Source: Symbiodinium sp. CCMP2592
Lineage: Eukaryota > Sar > Dinophyceae > Suessiales > Symbiodiniaceae
Assembly: GCA_905221615.1 (NCBI GenBank)
Contig: CAJNDT010005446.1
Span: forward strand, 124,001 to 188,000
Reading direction: 5' to 3'
Length of the DNA: 64,000 bases
How positions within the stretch are numbered: the stretch's first letter is position 1; the number at the start of each line of letters is the position of its first letter. Below are positions 55,443 through 63,946 of this stretch, one piece after another. Made by a program: the position numbers and the translations under genes. The notes under the pieces are model-generated. The model worked only from the letters and a program-made list of their open reading frames with translations. It made no database searches and was not told the origin of the DNA.

Positions 55443-57458
55443 TTAGGCCGCTGAACGGGGAAAACCCGATGTTGCCTGGATGACTGGCGAATGAGCCGCC
55501 TTCTCATCCTTGGCGGGAACAGCGATTGTACCATCCCCAATTACCGGGACTCGTCCGCGCAGCTTGCAGTAAAGTTTCCGGCCTTCGGGTGTCACGAAGT
55601 AAGGCGTCTTCCCTGCGTACCAATGGAAATCGAAACCCTCATCCATACATCTCCTACCAACAGAGCACACCGGCGGCGTTGAATCTAGCACGTAGCATTC
55701 GAGGATTTTGTTGATTTCAGGGACCTCTAGCTTAACGGCTTCATTACCTTTTACCGGCCCGTTGGCGGTGATCAACGAAACAGGACGTGAGGCAGGTTCA
55801 ATGGGCACGTCGGGGAAGTGAGTTCTGCAGTCCGACTTGCTGATGAGGTCCTCTTCACTTCCGGTGTCCGCTAGGAATTCTAAGCCGGGGACCAGACCTG
55901 CACATGACGGACGTGCAAGTCGCTCGCACTCCTCGCAGAGGAAGCCTTCCTCCATGCATTCATACCCGCATCCCGCAGGCGTTTCGTGAGTCATGCATTC
56001 GATCATGGTGGCAAACTGCTTTGCCCACACAAGAGCCCTTTTAAGATCCTTAGGATTCGAGCGTGGACATGCCTCGACAGTGGGATAGACTTCATCATAA
56101 ACCCTGGGAAGGTAGGCATGCTTTCTCTGCTTTCCTTCCGGTTCGATGGCAATCATTTCTACGGTGCTGTCGAAACTCACCTTAGGGAGTTCTTGCATGT
56201 AGAAGATCGTCTTACCTACCCATGTGCTGCCGGGTCCTTTGGTTGGGGTCTTCCTCCAGTTGTAGATCTTGTTTCCAACAAAAGGGGAGACCGGCAAAAC
56301 CTGCTCGAGCTTAGCTTGGCTCCTAAGCTTCTTGGGGTTAACAGGACATGAATTGTCAGGAACATACCAATCTGTTCGGTACTTCTTGTGATGGCGGATG
56401 ATTTTGTTGCCGGTGAAGTCTACCTCCCAGTAGTCCTCGTCGTGTGACGCTGCCATAGCGAGCTTTTGCGAGATCTCAAGATCCGCTGTATTCTCGAACG
56501 CGATGGCGCATGCGGCCGTCTTTGGGGCCTTGTCACTTGACTTAGCCCTGGGACTTCTCCCTCTGCGCGGAGCAGGAGAGTTGGCCCTGGGTGACCCTGG
56601 CTTTGGAGCTGCCGGGGCTGCTTCGGACTTGGGTGCGGGAGCTGACGGCTTCTCTATGTCCTTATGCTGAAACCGACATTTATCACCCTTGTTGCAGTTG
56701 CCTTCTTTCCAGAACTTGCATGTCACGTTGATTTTCTTCTTCGGTTTGTCGCCTTTGGGGGACAATGATCTCTTCTTGTGAAGGAAAGGGCAGTTATTGC
56801 CTCGCTTGCAAGTTCCTTTGAGGAAATCGTAGCATACTCCCTTTGGGCTAGGTGTCCTAGGCTTGCTGGGAGACTGGGATCTACCTTTGCTGGGTGATCT
56901 TGGCCTTGGGCTCTGCGATCTGCCACGGCCTCCTCTTGAAGAGGGGCTGGAAGTTCGGCCAGGAGACTTTGAAGCAGGGGCACCGTACTTATCTCCGTGA
57001 GATCTTGCGATGCGGTCACGGTTCTTGCGTTTGCGCTCTCGGGTCAAAAGATCCTTAAGTGACTTCACAAGAAACCTGTACGTATGCTGATCCGTGCCCT
57101 CTGCTGCCCTGTCGTAAATCTCAAGATCGTACTTTAGCCTCTTGGACTGCCTGAGTTCACGAAGGAAAATGTCTCTTAGGGTCGTTTCGTCCGGTGTGTG
57201 GCTAAGTCCAGACATGACAGATTCCCAGTTGCTAATAAACACTGAAAGGTCGTCATTGATTAACCTTACTTTCAGCAGGTCCTCCACGGAGTACAGTGAT
57301 CCAACCTCCTCGTTCGTCTTGAAGTACTGATCGAAGAGGTAGAGCACCTGCCGTCCTCGTACCGCCCTGAATTTCGCCGCTTCTGTCTCCTTAAAAATGA
57401 GGATTTCTCGGGAGAGTTCTCCCCTAGCGACTTTGGTGAGTGCAGCAAGAAGTTTCAA
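55443..57458 (-). CDS. gag-pro: Element 2 Gag C-terminal part, CCCH fingers and protease
   Basis: 671 residues from a TTG that lies inside the overlap with the upstream ORF; the true coding probably enters by a +1 shift (CTT G AAA near 57459). Residues 1-160 continue the Gag core (FKETEAAKFRAVRGRQVLYL ...). An Arg-Ser-Pro region (165-205) leads to two CCCH zinc fingers, C209-x7-C217-x5-C223-x3-H227 and C247-x7-C255-x5-C261-x3-H265, in place of the usual CCHC knuckle. A retropepsin follows, with LADTGSEEDLIS (D531-T-G-S). It would package RNA and cleave the polyprotein. A T4C4 run (55457-55464) lies in the overlap with Pol and is a candidate slip site. Confidence 0.85.
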   Translation of the reverse strand: MKLLAALTKVARGELSREILIFKETEAAKFRAVRGRQVLYLFDQYFKTNEEVGSLYSVEDLLKVRLINDDLSVFISNWESVMSGLSHTPDETTLRDIFLRELRQSKRLKYDLEIYDRAAEGTDQHTYRFLVKSLKDLLTRERKRKNRDRIARSHGDKYGAPASKSPGRTSSPSSRGGRGRSQSPRPRSPSKGRSQSPSKPRTPSPKGVCYDFLKGTCKRGNNCPFLHKKRSLSPKGDKPKKKINVTCKFWKEGNCNKGDKCRFQHKDIEKPSAPAPKSEAAPAAPKPGSPRANSPAPRRGRSPRAKSSDKAPKTAACAIAFENTADLEISQKLAMAASHDEDYWEVDFTGNKIIRHHKKYRTDWYVPDNSCPVNPKKLRSQAKLEQVLPVSPFVGNKIYNWRKTPTKGPGSTWVGKTIFYMQELPKVSFDSTVEMIAIEPEGKQRKHAYLPRVYDEVYPTVEACPRSNPKDLKRALVWAKQFATMIECMTHETPAGCGYECMEEGFLCEECERLARPSCAGLVPGLEFLADTGSEEDLISKSDCRTHFPDVPIEPASRPVSLITANGPVKGNEAVKLEVPEINKILECYVLDSTPPVCSVGRRCMDEGFDFHWYAGKTPYFVTPEGRKLYCKLRGRVPVIGDGTIAVPAKDEKAAHSPVIQATSGFPRSAA

Positions 57459-58752
57459 GGGTGAGGAATTTCTCGGGGTCTCGAAGGGATTCCTGCGATG
57501 CGTCTTTGTCGTAGGCCTTCATCACCCATTTAAACGCCTCATCAGGTGAATCTGATGCTGCCCTGACCGCTTCCCTAGCTGCCGTTTTCCACGAACGATA
57601 CGACTCTGGACTTGGAAACTCCGGAAGGCTGATGGACTCTGCTTCTTTCACTTTGGGTTTGTCAGCATCGACTTTGCTCTCACCCCTTATGTTTCTTAGG
57701 CTTTGAAGAATTGCCATTTGGGTCTCTAGGAGACCTGTGTTGAAAGCGTCCGTCCCTGGCGTGCCGGAATCGGCCGCTGGAGGGGCCGCTGTTCCCGGCG
57801 CTGCCTGGGAAGGTCCTGCCTTGGGGATTGAAGATGCTGTTGCAGACGGAATGGACTGAGCATTCAAACCTCCTGGATTCATTGACTCGAACAGACATCT
57901 GGCGCCTTGGGGGATAACGTTCGGCATTGAGAACATGGGCGCTTGAGGAGCTTTGGGGACGACAGAGGGACCTGCAGGGGTGCTTGGAGCAGGCACTGGC
58001 TGACTCTTTGGAGTAGCTGGGTTGTACTGATCCAAGACCTTCTCTAGTGCAGTTTCCGCAGAATCCAACCTGTCCTGAAGCTCTTCATTCTGTTCCCTAC
58101 ATACAGCAAGGGACGCCTCATACTCTTCTTTCTGCCTGTTCCTAAACAACTCAAAGTGTGCTTGGAACTGTTCAACCATGACTTCCTGGGAATTCTCGCT
58201 GTGCCGTCTCGCCTGTTCTTCGAGGTTCTGTGCAAAGCGTGATTCCGCCAAATGTTGATCCAATGCGTCTGTGATTCGGCTTTGTTGAAGTTCCGCTAAC
58301 TCTTGACGCAACCTTTGATCTTCGTCATAGGAATGCGCTTGACTTAAAGTCATTTCCGACAATAGGAGCCTTTCGCGATTTGCCGCCTTGAACTCGCTTT
58401 GTGCCAAGGCTGCTTGCAGTTCTGCTACCACTTCAAGGTGGTTTCGTTCTGCTCTGTGCTCCAAGTCAGCTGTATGAATTGCGGATGCTTCTTGATAGGT
58501 CAGCATGTGTTGCCTGTGTCTTGCTTCTGCCTGAGCCTCTAGTTCTCCGACTTCCAGTCTGATCTGGTTAACGTGTACTTCAACACTATATTGTGGTGCG
58601 AAGACGTTGAATTGTTGGACTGAGGCTGGTGCCGGGAAAACTAAGCCGGGGGGGCCGCTCCCTGTATGGCCACCCGTGACCGGGGGCTGTAAAGGGTTCA
58701 CGGTGCTTGTAACTGTATCCATACTTGCAGGAATAAGTTCCGGTTCGCTCAT
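57424..58752 (-). CDS. gag: Element 2 Gag N-terminal part, coiled coil
   Basis: 442 residues from an ATG 65 bp inside the 5' LTR, so the start is well placed. Residues 60-243 form a long coiled coil (EVGELEAQAEARHRQHMLTY ... RLDSAETALEKVLDQY), 245-335 are Pro/Ala-rich, and 365-435 start the Gag core (LPEFPSPESYRSWKTAAREA ...). The frame ends in TAG just after LTLE, whereas the next ORF continues the domain (LLAALTKVARGELSREI), so a +1 frameshift joins them. Coiled coils probably drive particle assembly. A family hairpin (58668-58689) encodes PPVTGG near the N-terminus. Confidence 0.85.
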   Translation of the reverse strand: MSEPELIPASMDTVTSTVNPLQPPVTGGHTGSGPPGLVFPAPASVQQFNVFAPQYSVEVHVNQIRLEVGELEAQAEARHRQHMLTYQEASAIHTADLEHRAERNHLEVVAELQAALAQSEFKAANRERLLLSEMTLSQAHSYDEDQRLRQELAELQQSRITDALDQHLAESRFAQNLEEQARRHSENSQEVMVEQFQAHFELFRNRQKEEYEASLAVCREQNEELQDRLDSAETALEKVLDQYNPATPKSQPVPAPSTPAGPSVVPKAPQAPMFSMPNVIPQGARCLFESMNPGGLNAQSIPSATASSIPKAGPSQAAPGTAAPPAADSGTPGTDAFNTGLLETQMAILQSLRNIRGESKVDADKPKVKEAESISLPEFPSPESYRSWKTAAREAVRAASDSPDEAFKWVMKAYDKDASQESLRDPEKFLTLETSCCTHQSR

Positions 58753-58817
58753 GCGCTGATTGATTGTATTGTAACCAACCAGTTGTGACCAGGCCGTAGG
58801 CTATACGGCTGATAACC
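58753..58817 (-). promoter_or_regulatory. Leader and weak primer binding site of element 2
   Basis: Directly after the 5' LTR the coding strand reads GGTTATCAGCCG. It resembles the copia PBS (TGGTTATCAG) but lacks the leading T unless the LTR end is redefined. The rest of the 65-bp leader has no ATG in frame. Confidence 0.4.
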
Positions 58818-58978
58818 TATAGTTGTTGTAAACCACTGCACACACGCACTGTTGTATATACCCGTCCAAGTGATAACAGCACGGCTTGTACCATTCGGTC
58901 ACTACCTTTTTCCTGTTAGAGCACTTGTGCCACAATGCCGTACACACAACATGATACTTCACACGTGCACAAATTACA
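58818..58978 (-). repeat. 5' LTR of element 2
   Basis: 161 bp, identical by eye to the 3' LTR. Expected site of the minus-strand promoter. Confidence 0.95.
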
Positions 58979-58983
58979 AGAAT
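58979..58983. repeat. Target site duplication, element 2 right
   Basis: AGAAT, matching 45381-45385. Confidence 0.92.
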
Positions 58984-59600
58984 AAAAGCAAGGATGAACA
59001 GCTGGGTCAGATTCCACGAGGGCTCAGCTCAGGCTTATATAAACGGTTCAGAGATGAAGGCAGAAGGTTAGGGTTAGGGTTCAAGGTTGGGAGTTTAAGG
59101 TTCAGGATTGGGGGCTTGAGGCTTAGTACTTCAGCGTTTTAAGGCTCAGGGGGTCAGAGTTCAGAGGGGTGGTGTCCATTGGGGTTTAGGGTTTAGGGTA
59201 GGCGGCCATAAAGCTTAACAAGGGGTCATGGAAGTTCACGAAGTTCGATATTTCAGGGCTCAGGAGTCTATGCGACCCTAATGCTCCTGGACCCTCGTAG
59301 TGAGATCCTAAACCGTAGCCCCCAAAGCCCAAACCCTCGCCCACAAAGCCCCTAACCCTCTTAGGAGCCTTAGGGTAAACTCTAAACCCTAAACCCTAAC
59401 CCTAAACCTTAAACCCCTAAACCCTAAACCCTCCCTTAGGGATCCCTTTAAGGAATCCCTCTTAGGAGCCTTAGGGTAGGGCCAGAATTGGGGTTGCAAG
59501 TCCCCTAAGCGGGGTCTCCCAATCATGATGTAGGATCCTTAAAGGGTTCCTTAAAGGGCTCCTTTCAGGGCTCTATAAGGGTTCTATAAGGGGGATTTAG
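58984..59600. other. Repeat mosaic beyond element 2
   Basis: Telomere-type units, repeat J (CTCCTGGACCCTCGTAGTGA at about 59282) and dispersed CCTTTAAGG words. No gene is seen. Confidence 0.5.
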
Positions 59601-59604
59601 AGTC

Positions 59605-59731
59605 TACTTGATAGATCATGGGACTTAGTAACTAGGGTTATTATTGGGGTAACTATACTTATAACTACTTATAATAACCCCAATTAAGGGACTTATAACC
59701 ATAGTTACTAAGTCCCATGATCCTCCAAGTA
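59605..59731. mobile_element. MITE family B, near-consensus copy
   Basis: TACTTGATAGATCATGGGAC ... GTCCCATGATCCTCCAAGTA. The core is nearly identical to 35123-35246, with one extra AATAACC step. Confidence 0.85.
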
Positions 59732-59734
59732 ATT

Positions 59735-60200
59735 CCACGGAAGTACTTGATTTGGACCGGCTGGGTGTCTTAGATCCCTGGGAACGGGGACACTTTTGGT
59801 GAAGATAAGATTCGCACGCACAAACTTGATGCGCTTTGTCCATACTTGCGAAAAGAAGTGAGTAAGACGCCTCTCCTATACCCCCCCATAGAACCATAAT
59901 AACAACAGAACAAAACTAATTCCTAAGAAGCTATAGTCTCATACTGCAGAGCTAAAGACCCGAGTCCGAAACCCAACTCGCACCCAACGCCTGAACCCAA
60001 ATCACTCATGTCATCCCACACCCCAAATCCTGTCGCGAATTCCAAACATTTAAGATTTCCAGAGCTCCTAAACCAAACCCAAACTAAACCTTAAACACGA
60101 AACCCTAAATCCTAAACCCAAACCCTAAGCCTTCCCCTCAAACCGACGCCCTGAACCGTACGCCCTAAAACCCTCACCTACCCCCCTCCCCCTCCCCATC
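59735..60200. other. Unassigned sequence
   Basis: 59735-59880 is unique and has a minus-strand open frame (MDKAHQVCACESYLHQK...) without recognisable family. The rest is CCCTAAA-type filler and a C-rich run before the ankyrin exon. Confidence 0.3.
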
Positions 60201-60204
60201 TCAC

Positions 60205-60299
60205 CGAGCTTCAATGATCTCGACGTGTCCCTCTTGGGCCGCCAGATGCAAAGGGATCTCGCTGTCCGAGGACTTCGTCGTCAGAAGCTTCATGTATGC
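60205..60299 (-). CDS. Ankyrin-repeat exon
   Basis: On the minus strand a 95-nt exon-like stretch lies between CCAAAAAG and a consensus donor (GCTCG|GTGAGATGG). It encodes AYMKLLTTKSSDSEIPLHLA then AQEGHVEIIEA. IPLHLAAQEGHVEIIEA is a textbook ankyrin helix-turn-helix. Ankyrin repeats mediate protein contacts. This is the best host-gene exon in the window; its partner exons are uncertain. Confidence 0.6.
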
Positions 60300-61260
60300 C
60301 TTTTTGGGAAATCTAAACCCCAAACCCTGAACCCTGAATCCTGGGTTCCTCTAAAAATTCTGTCTTTAGGGGCTCACAGGAGGCGTTGCTCTAAGGGCTC
60401 TATAAAGATTCCTTAAAAGGAGCACCCCAGGGAACCTTTACAGGAACCTTGATAGGAACCCTGAAAGGAACCCAAACCCTAAACCCTAAACCCCCAAACC
60501 CTAAACCCCTAAGCCCTAAACCCTAAACCAAAGGAACCTTCACAAGAACTCATGAAGGAACCCTGAAAGGCTGCCCTTGCTAGGGTTTACACGGTTTAGG
60601 GCTTCGGGATTAGAGCTCCGGGTTTAGGGTTTAGGGCTAGCCCTATGTAGCACATGGCCTTACAGATTCAAGTGGGGTTCCCTAAATGGGTTGTTTTAGT
60701 GCGGTCAAAAGGGGCTACCACAAGGGCTCTAGAAGGGTACGGTGGTACAGAGGCTTTACACATTTTAATAGGGCTTTGGGGCAGGTTCTACTATGGAAGA
60801 AAATTCGGACTATGAAAGTAGCAACCGTATTGGTTGTCATAACTCCTTGGGTCAATGTTCTCTCACTAATCAGCAATAGTTCTTTCAACAGATTGCTGGA
60901 ACTGCCTGGGCTTGTGTCACAGCGAAACAAGAAAAAAAGCTCCTAAGAAACCCCAAGCAAAACCCAGCAAAGTTACATTTCGGAGATCCTTGTCGTCTCC
61001 ACCAGACACTGTGCCGGGAACCTCCTTAGGTTTGTTACGAGGGCTCTAGAGATTCGAAAGGGTGTTTTGCAAGTTTAGCTCGATTTTTGTTCGTCTATCT
61101 AGGGTATCAGTAGCGCTGAACATGGGTCTAGCGGAGTAAGACTATCCCTGCTTTGTTTCTGTATGAGTACATGTGGGTGCGCGAGGGAGGGGGGGGTGAA
61201 TAAAGCGTGGAGAGGTTGAATCGGGCTTGGGCCCCAAGCTTCCCAAACCCGACAACCCTA
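60300..61260. other. Repeat mosaic, no gene supported
   Basis: CCCTAAA arrays (60476-60530), dispersed CCTTTAAGG words, then unique sequence at 60680-61250 with short open frames on both strands and no recognisable family. Confidence 0.4.
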
Positions 61261-61261
61261 A

Positions 61262-61382
61262 CCCAGACCCCCGGGAGGATCGAGAAAGTAGATCCCCTAA
61301 TTTGGGGCCCTATACTACTACGGGTACTTTATAGGAACCCCACTTAAGGGATCTACTTTTTGGATCCTCCCGGGGGTCTGGG
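61262..61382. mobile_element. MITE family I, uninterrupted copy
   Basis: CCCAGACCCCCGGGAGGATC ... GATCCTCCCGGGGGTCTGGG, with AAAGTAGATCCCCTAATTTG in the core and AGGAACCCC once. It is the reference for the copy at 6948. Confidence 0.85.
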
Positions 61383-61389
61383 AAACAAT

Positions 61390-62245
61390 TGGCTACACCT
61401 CAGCTCCACGAGCCGAGGAAGCACCAAGACCAAGTGTGAAAGACCTCAATCCCTAACCCGACATTCAAAACACTAGAACCAAAACTCTAAAACCCCTAAA
61501 ACCAAAACCGACAGAGCTTCTCGGCATCGAGTCTTAGTGGGAGTTAAAGGTCTATAGACTTGTCTCAGTGCGCCCAGAACTGTGAGTCAGGGTCCCGCTT
61601 GCTTTCTCTACGATACCATTGGACCACAAATCATATTCTTGATACCCCTGGGGGGGTCATATTACAAAAACCTTGAGACATGGTTTTTCAGCAGAATCTC
61701 ATCATACCTCGCCATTGGCATGCTACCCTCCTGTCAGGGTCTCCTCACCCATATGAGTTCATGGACAGACTTCTCGAGAAGAGGCTTTTGGTTTGGGGTC
61801 TCGGGTTTGGGCTTTAGGTTTAGGGTTTAGTATTTAGGGTTTAACGCTTAGGGTTTAAGCTTTAGGGTTTAGGGTTTAAGGTTTAGGGTTTAGGGTTTGG
61901 AGTCTAGGTTAAGGGCTGATTGAGAGCTTAACAGCCAACTGGACCCTGAACGGCACGCTCTAAGTCCCTAAGCGCTGCACATTGAAGCCTGGACGAATAA
62001 GACTTCTTGGCCGCGCTGCTGCAGTATGTGTATACATACATACGTACATACCTAACTACATACATACAGACAAACATACATACATACATACATGCATGCT
62101 ATGGACCCATAACCCCAAGGTATATCGGCGAAGCCCTCACAATCGCAGATCGTTTATTTGCTACACAGATAATCTAAACCCTTAAACCCTTGGCCTCTAC
62201 AGTATCCTTCCGAGGCAGCCATGGACAGGAACCATCAAAGGGTCA
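61390..62245. other. Repeat mosaic with telomere-type array and microsatellite
   Basis: TTTAGGG-type array at about 61817-61900 and (TACA)n microsatellite at 62028-62098. No gene is supported. Confidence 0.5.
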
Positions 62246-62249
62246 ACAC

Positions 62250-62348
62250 CTATCCATCCTGGGTCGAGCAACGCCCAGGATCCAATCCAAAATGCGCACG
62301 GCATTGTTGCCGGCAATGAAATGCAGCGCTGTCCACCCAAACTCATAC
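62250..62348 (-). CDS. Ankyrin-repeat exon, 33 codons
   Basis: On the minus strand 99 nt, exactly one ankyrin repeat length, lie between CCGAG and a GATAG|GTGTTG donor-like site. The peptide reads YEFGWTALHFIAGNNAVRIL then DWILG. GWTALHFIAGNNAVRILDWIL matches the GxTALHxAAxxxxxxIxxxLL pattern. It abuts a family D MITE on its upstream side, so the adjoining intron was invaded. Confidence 0.55.
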
Positions 62349-62553
62349 CTCGGGGAGTTTCCGCAACTAGGGGACCCTAATATAGTACCCTTCATAATAG
62401 GATCCTTCTTATAAGGACCCTAACATAAGGTACCCTAAACCCTAAACCCTAAACTCTAAACCCTAAACCCTAAACCCTAAACCCTAAACCCTAAACCCTA
62501 AACCGCAAGGTACCCCCTAACTTTCGGAAACTTTTACCTCGGGAACTTCGGCT
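62347..62553. mobile_element. MITE family D with 8-bp duplication, split by telomere-type array
   Basis: The element 62355-62545 (GAGTTTCCGCAACTAGGGGA ... CTAACTTTCGGAAACTTTT) is flanked by ACCTCGGG on both sides (62347-62354, 62546-62553). Inside, 82 bp of CCCTAAA units (62435-62516) lie between two copies of AAGGTACC (62427-62434, 62517-62524), a word present once in intact relatives. There were two successive insertions, each with its own duplication. Confidence 0.85.
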
Positions 62554-62559
62554 CCGGGT

Positions 62560-62830
62560 TCGATGAGGGGCTCTACGGCTGATGATACAAATCCTGGCTT
62601 GCCAAAAGGACCCTAAACTACGGTTCCTTTAAAGGGATCTATAAGGGTACCTTTAAGGGCTTCCTTTAAGGGATCTGTAGGGTTTAGGGTTTAGGACTGA
62701 TGATATAAATCCTGCCTTGCCAAAAGGATCCTAAACCATGGGCATTGTGTAGAAGGGGCCCCCACCCTGCAATAGTGACTATAAGGATTATATTAGGGCC
62801 CTATTATATTCCTACTAAAAGGACCCTAAA
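62560..62830. other. Nested MITE fragments
   Basis: Pieces of family F (CTGATGATACAAATCCTGGC, GATGATATAAATCCTGCC) and family E (AGAAGGGGCCCCCACCCTGC at about 62752) interleave with the dispersed GATCTATAAGGG repeat. Confidence 0.65.
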
Positions 62831-62936
62831 CTACTGTTGATGGACAAAACCCTGCATTACCCATTATAAGGAATATACCATAGTTCCCATAGTTTAGAGT
62901 CCTTTTTGTCATGCAGGATTTTGTCCATCAGCAGTA
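62831..62936. mobile_element. MITE family F copy
   Basis: CTACTGTTGATGGACAAAAC ... GATTTTGTCCATCAGCAGTA are inverted ends. The core has CATTACCCATTATAAGGAAT. Confidence 0.75.
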
Positions 62937-62999
62937 TGGGCATTATGGTCTATTGCTTGTTATGGGTAATGCAGGATTTATATCATCAACCCTACAAAT

Positions 63000-63940
63000 G
63001 CTGTATGGGGTCTTCTAAGGGCTCTTCATTATCAGGGCTAAGCTGACGCGCCCTCCCCGAAGCCCTGCGCACTGCAGTAGTGTGTGGGGTTTACTTTAGG
63101 GTTTAGGGTTTAGGGGTGTAGGGTTTAGGGCTTGGGGTTTGGGGTTTAGGGTTGACGTTTGTGTTTGTTTATCGTCTAGGGCTTAAGCCCACACCTAGCA
63201 AAGAAGAAAAGCCAACAGCCATCATCCCATTGTGCCTGTGCCACCGTTTGGCTTCTCGACGCTAAATCCCGCAGCCTAAACTTTACAGCCGCAGAACTCA
63301 AACCCGAAAACCTGACACATCGGGGCCACAATAGGTAGAACAAGGCTTTGGCGCGTGCTCTACTGCTTTGCAGTAAAGAACCTTAAAATAGCGCTCTTAA
63401 ATACTTGATTAATTCCCTCACCTCGAAAAAAATTGTAAGTACTTCAGGCCCTCTATGTCCACAAAACACAAAACCCACGCACCTCTGTGTCGTCAGCCGA
63501 GAGATAAGGTCGCCACCCTCCTGGGGTGTAAATTGGGCTTTGGGGTGTAGGGTTCAGGGTTCAGGGTTTAGGGTTTAGGGTTCAGGGATTAACGATTTCC
63601 CTTAGGGTGTACAGTGCGGGTTAAGCCGTAAGGGTGAATTAGGGGTGTAAGGGCTCAGGCTGAAAAGCCTCCGAGCTCTCTGAATTCCTGCAACCCTACA
63701 GCGCCCAACGGCCCAACTCCCACCCACACCATCACCACTTCGAAATCCTATACCGCTGTAAGCCCCTATACATCATGAACTGAAAACTTGGGGGGCGGAG
63801 CACCCTGGCCCAAAAAGGTTAAACTCTTGAACTATGATCGCACTATATAAGACCCTGCAGGTGAAAGGGTGCCTACTCAGGCCCTAAGAACATTACATGA
63901 GCCTTCCTCCGCGTCTTCTAGACACACCAAAACAATTTAA
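63000..63940. other. Repeat mosaic, no gene supported
   Basis: TTTAGGG-type units (63095-63155, 63540-63590) and small GC-rich islets near 63030, 63210 and 63480 that could be short exons but match nothing I know. Confidence 0.4.
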
Positions 63941-63946
63941 TCAAAT

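Larger units (their letters stand above)
45606..58689 (-). repeat. Family of 15 short covarying hairpins
   Basis: Copies: 45606-45627, 46395-46416, 46953-46974, 47329-47348, 47792-47813, 48492-48513, 48709-48731, 49109-49130, 50402-50424, 52583-52605, 53125-53147, 53853-53876, 55432-55453, 56927-56950, 58668-58689. On the plus strand most read GGCC-T/A-stem-loop-stem-G-GCTGG, 20-24 nt. The stem varies but stays paired (GCCCT/AGGGC, CCACT/AGTGG, CCCG/CGGG, CGGC/GCCG, CCTCTT/AAGAGG), and the single T or A facing G stays unpaired. All but one lie in coding sequence, in more than one frame, giving peptides such as APLSGG, APVTGG and NPAALRAGL. I did not find the pattern in element 1. They may be RNA signals or a mobile micro-palindrome. 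Confidence 0.75.
45386..58978 (-). mobile_element. Full-length Ty1/copia LTR retrotransposon with accessory enzyme domains (element 2)
   Basis: 13.6 kb, bounded by 161-bp LTRs identical by eye and a perfect AGAAT duplication. A GAGGGGGG polypurine tract precedes the 3' LTR. Minus-strand ORFs encode a coiled-coil Gag part, a Gag-CCCH-protease part, and a 3088-residue polyprotein with integrase, RT and RNase H in copia order. About 1700 further residues hold oxygenase-, SGNH-, Tpt1- and zinc-ribbon-like domains. At least 15 related hairpins lie within it. Identical LTRs and a giant intact frame indicate a very recent, possibly active insertion. De Mendoza and colleagues described dinoflagellate copia elements that captured DNA methyltransferases; this looks like a parallel capture of other enzymes. 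Confidence 0.94.

Noticed and set aside
46050-55483. Numerous plus-strand frames opposite element 2 Pol
   Set aside because: They are antisense shadows of the 3088-residue frame; composition mirrors the coding strand and no domains are visible.
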